Source of the DNA: CAWCUK01 sp963798775
GTDB taxonomy: Bacteria > Bacteroidota > Ignavibacteria > Ignavibacteriales > Ignavibacteriaceae
Assembly (NCBI GenBank): GCA_963798775.1
Contig: CAWCUK010000005.1
Coordinates: 245,966-309,965, forward strand
Length of the DNA stretch: 64,000 bases
Reading direction: 5' to 3'
Shown here: positions 62,176 to 64,000 of the stretch, in pieces
How the letters are laid out: each line of letters opens with the position of its first letter
Numbering within the stretch: position 1 is the stretch's first letter
Program-made: the position numbers and the translations under genes
The notes under the pieces: generated by a model
What the model was told of the DNA's origin: nothing
Seen by the model: only the letters and a program-made list of their open reading frames with translations
Database searches by the model: none

Positions 62176-64000
62176 TCACTCTCTCACTCCCTCACTTGTC
62201 ACTCGTGACCCTTTCCTCGCCTTCCCGTTCGCCGGAGTAGAATAATAATAATAATACTTATAATAAGAACCGTACCCCGCTTTGTAAGTAAACTTATTCA
62301 ATACCGCGCCAATGAACGAAGAACCGTCATGCTTAATCATTTCGGCGGCTTTTTCCATAAGCTCAAATTCCGTGGTTTCAGCGGAAACGACTAAAATTGT
62401 AGCGTCAACCATGGATGCTAATATTTCGGAATCTGTTACGGCTACAACTGGAGCTGAGTCTAAAAGAATAACATCATACCGCTTCTTCATATCCTCTAAA
62501 AATTCCCTCATCGGCTCAGATTCCAGCATCTCGGAAGGATTCGGGGGAATTGTTCCCGCCGTTACATAATCTAAATTCGGCAGCTCGCTGGGACGAATTA
62601 TCTCCTCCAGTTTCGCCTGACCAAAGAAATAATCAACCATTCCGGGGAACCGGTTTGACTTAAATACTCCGTGCATCCTAGGCTTTCTTAAATCACAGTC
62701 GATAATCAATGTTTTTTTACTCGACTGCGCGAACGCGCCCGCCAAATTAACACATACTGTCGTCTTCCCTTCCTGCGGTGTGGAAGATGTAACTAGTATG
62801 GTTTTAAGTGAATCTTTCCCTATCTTAGAAAACTGCACTCTCGTACGCAGCGCCCTAAATGCCTCGCTCGGAATTGAATCCGGCTTCTTCGCTACTATAA
62901 ATTCATATTCTTTGGAAGCGCCGTTTACCCCGATTCCCTCTATCTGCGGAATCCAAGCGAGCACGTTAATGTTCCTGTTCTGTATATCTTCGGGAGTCTT
63001 AACCGTATTATCAAAATAATTTCTTACAAATACATAACCGAACGCTAACCCGCCGCCTAATACCAATCCTATTAAAACTATCAGCATTCTATTCGGTTTC
63101 GCGGGTTTATCAGGACGTCTAGCGCTGTCAACTATAAGCACATTGCCCGGCTGCGACTGCTCATTAATCATCGCTTCCTGGTACTTCTCTTCTACAAGCA
63201 AGTACAGCTTCTCAAGCGCTTCACGGTTTCTTTCTAATCTCGCGTACTCAATCGTTGTTTTCGGCAGTTTATTAAATTGCGCGTCATATTTATCAACAAT
63301 CTCTTTTAAATTTTTTACCTGTGTCTGAAGTGACTGGTTCTTTATCTCTTCCGCCACAGCCTGCTGCGCCAGATTTTTTACCTCTTCCGGCGAACTCGCG
63401 AATATTCCTTTTTTAATTACACCTATCTTATCATTTAATTTCGCTTTTAAATCGTTTATCTTTTTATCATATTCTTTTACAATCGAGGAATTATCGGCGT
63501 TCTTACCGCTGTTCGCTAACGCCAGGTCTCTGTTTACTTCCAGCTTAGCTAACTGGTCCTGCAGCGCCTGGAAGTATGACTGCCCCTTTAAGCTTTCTAA
63601 ATAATCGGCTATTTCAGGATTCTGTTTCGCGAGCTGCGCTTTATATTCACTTAATATTTTATTTGACGCCGCCAATTCTATCTCAGCCGCGTTCTTCTGC
63701 GCTTCAAATTGTGAAAGCTGGTCGATTAACGATTTTGCCTGTTCGTCAAGCGCTATTATTCCCCCTTTTTCCTGGAATTTGCTTAATGTTTCTTCAGCTT
63801 TACTTAATTCTTCAGATTTTTCATTTCTCTGATTCTGTAAGAAGTTTTTTACCGATGTAAGCTGGTTCCGGTTAACTTCTAAATTATAAATTCTATATTG
63901 ATTCGCGTAAGTATTAGCTATTAGTTTAGCTTCATAAGGGGAGTGGGATTCCACGGAAATATCAACTATATCCAGTCCTCTTTTCTGTTCAATATTTACA
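62176..64000 (-). CDS. Wzc-type polysaccharide chain-length/tyrosine autokinase, 5' end outside window
   Basis: The frame stays open from 63954 to the window edge (VNIEQKRGLDIVDISVES), so the visible 608 residues are the C-terminal part. Visible features are a long periplasmic coiled coil (about 63250-63850), a transmembrane helix (RMLIVLIGLVLGGGLAFGYVFV) and a cytoplasmic BY-kinase: Walker A SSTPQEGKTTVCVN, Walker A' LIIDCDLRKPRMHG and Walker B VILLDSAPVV. The Tyr-rich tail YKAGYGSYYKYYYYYS is the autophosphorylation cluster. It controls length and export of exopolysaccharide. The C-terminus ends in a GTCACTCGTGACC-type repeat. Confidence 0.95.
   Translation of the reverse strand, partial: VNIEQKRGLDIVDISVESHSPYEAKLIANTYANQYRIYNLEVNRNQLTSVKNFLQNQRNEKSEELSKAEETLSKFQEKGGIIALDEQAKSLIDQLSQFEAQKNAAEIELAASNKILSEYKAQLAKQNPEIADYLESLKGQSYFQALQDQLAKLEVNRDLALANSGKNADNSSIVKEYDKKINDLKAKLNDKIGVIKKGIFASSPEEVKNLAQQAVAEEIKNQSLQTQVKNLKEIVDKYDAQFNKLPKTTIEYARLERNREALEKLYLLVEEKYQEAMINEQSQPGNVLIVDSARRPDKPAKPNRMLIVLIGLVLGGGLAFGYVFVRNYFDNTVKTPEDIQNRNINVLAWIPQIEGIGVNGASKEYEFIVAKKPDSIPSEAFRALRTRVQFSKIGKDSLKTILVTSSTPQEGKTTVCVNLAGAFAQSSKKTLIIDCDLRKPRMHGVFKSNRFPGMVDYFFGQAKLEEIIRPSELPNLDYVTAGTIPPNPSEMLESEPMREFLEDMKKRYDVILLDSAPVVAVTDSEILASMVDATILVVSAETTEFELMEKAAEMIKHDGSSFIGAVLNKFTYKAGYGSYYKYYYYYSTPANGKARKGSRVTSEGVRE

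Overview
The window looks like a chromosome segment of a member of the Ignavibacteria or a close relative in the Bacteroidota/Chlorobiota group. The DNA is AT-rich. One secreted protein ends in a type IX secretion sorting domain with the 'YPNPFNPST' linker typical of that group. There are TonB-type envelope proteins, LytTR/LytS signalling, and at least two promoters of the Bacteroidetes type (TTG-N19/20-TAnnTTTG). The genes point to a Gram-negative heterotroph that breaks down peptides and starch and respires with a high-affinity cbb3 oxidase.

Layout. 1-3.1 kb: the end of an anti-sigma-factor-like protein, a small membrane protein, 5-formyltetrahydrofolate cyclo-ligase (one frame break) and arginase. 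3.3-10.1 kb: an envelope-polysaccharide neighbourhood with a SpoIID/LytB protein, a GT4 glycosyltransferase, an SPW protein, two paralogous lipoproteins, a badly frame-broken two-domain GT2 glycosyltransferase, and a DUF4922 protein with a nucleotidyltransferase-type HxHxQ motif. 10.2-15.9 kb (minus): a DUF885 lipoprotein, a secreted GH13 amylase and an ABC exporter. 16.2-24.6 kb: a complete cbb3 oxidase operon, ccoI-ccoS-ccoNO (fused)-ccoQ-ccoP-ccoG-ccoH-TauE/SafE-like. 24.7-34 kb: a T9SS cargo protein, HU with a histone-H1-like tail, a TonB-dependent-receptor-like barrel, a GT87-type membrane protein, an S9 peptidase and a LytS/LytTR pair. 34.2-36.7 kb: rseP and dxr, both carrying several frame breaks. 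37.2-43.4 kb: an ECF sigma/anti-sigma pair with an unusual TonB-C lipoprotein, a TPR protein, ClpX and a secreted protein of unknown function. 43.4-49.8 kb (minus): a metalloprotease, a prolyl oligopeptidase and an OmpA/thrombospondin-repeat protein, with an IS21-like end remnant between the last two.

49.9-64 kb is a minus-strand exopolysaccharide locus: a Wzc-type tyrosine autokinase (cut by the window edge), HAD phosphatase, HepT/MntA toxin-antitoxin pair, zinc-ribbon membrane protein, rfbA, rfbC, a DegT aminotransferase, GDP-fucose synthase, GDP-mannose 4,6-dehydratase and small four-helix-bundle proteins. gmd and fcl together make GDP-L-fucose. rfbA, rfbC and DegT suggest a dTDP-linked (amino)sugar whose other enzymes lie elsewhere.

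The most unusual feature is the DNA between these exopolysaccharide genes. Nearly every large gap holds arrays of a degenerate octamer (A-N-Y-CATTC on the plus strand). The 57-60.5 kb stretch also contains repeated hairpin-rich modules of 130-230 bp. Two short stretches (8.0-8.9 kb and 34.7-35.9 kb) hold nearly all frame breaks seen, which suggests local consensus errors or local gene decay rather than general degradation.
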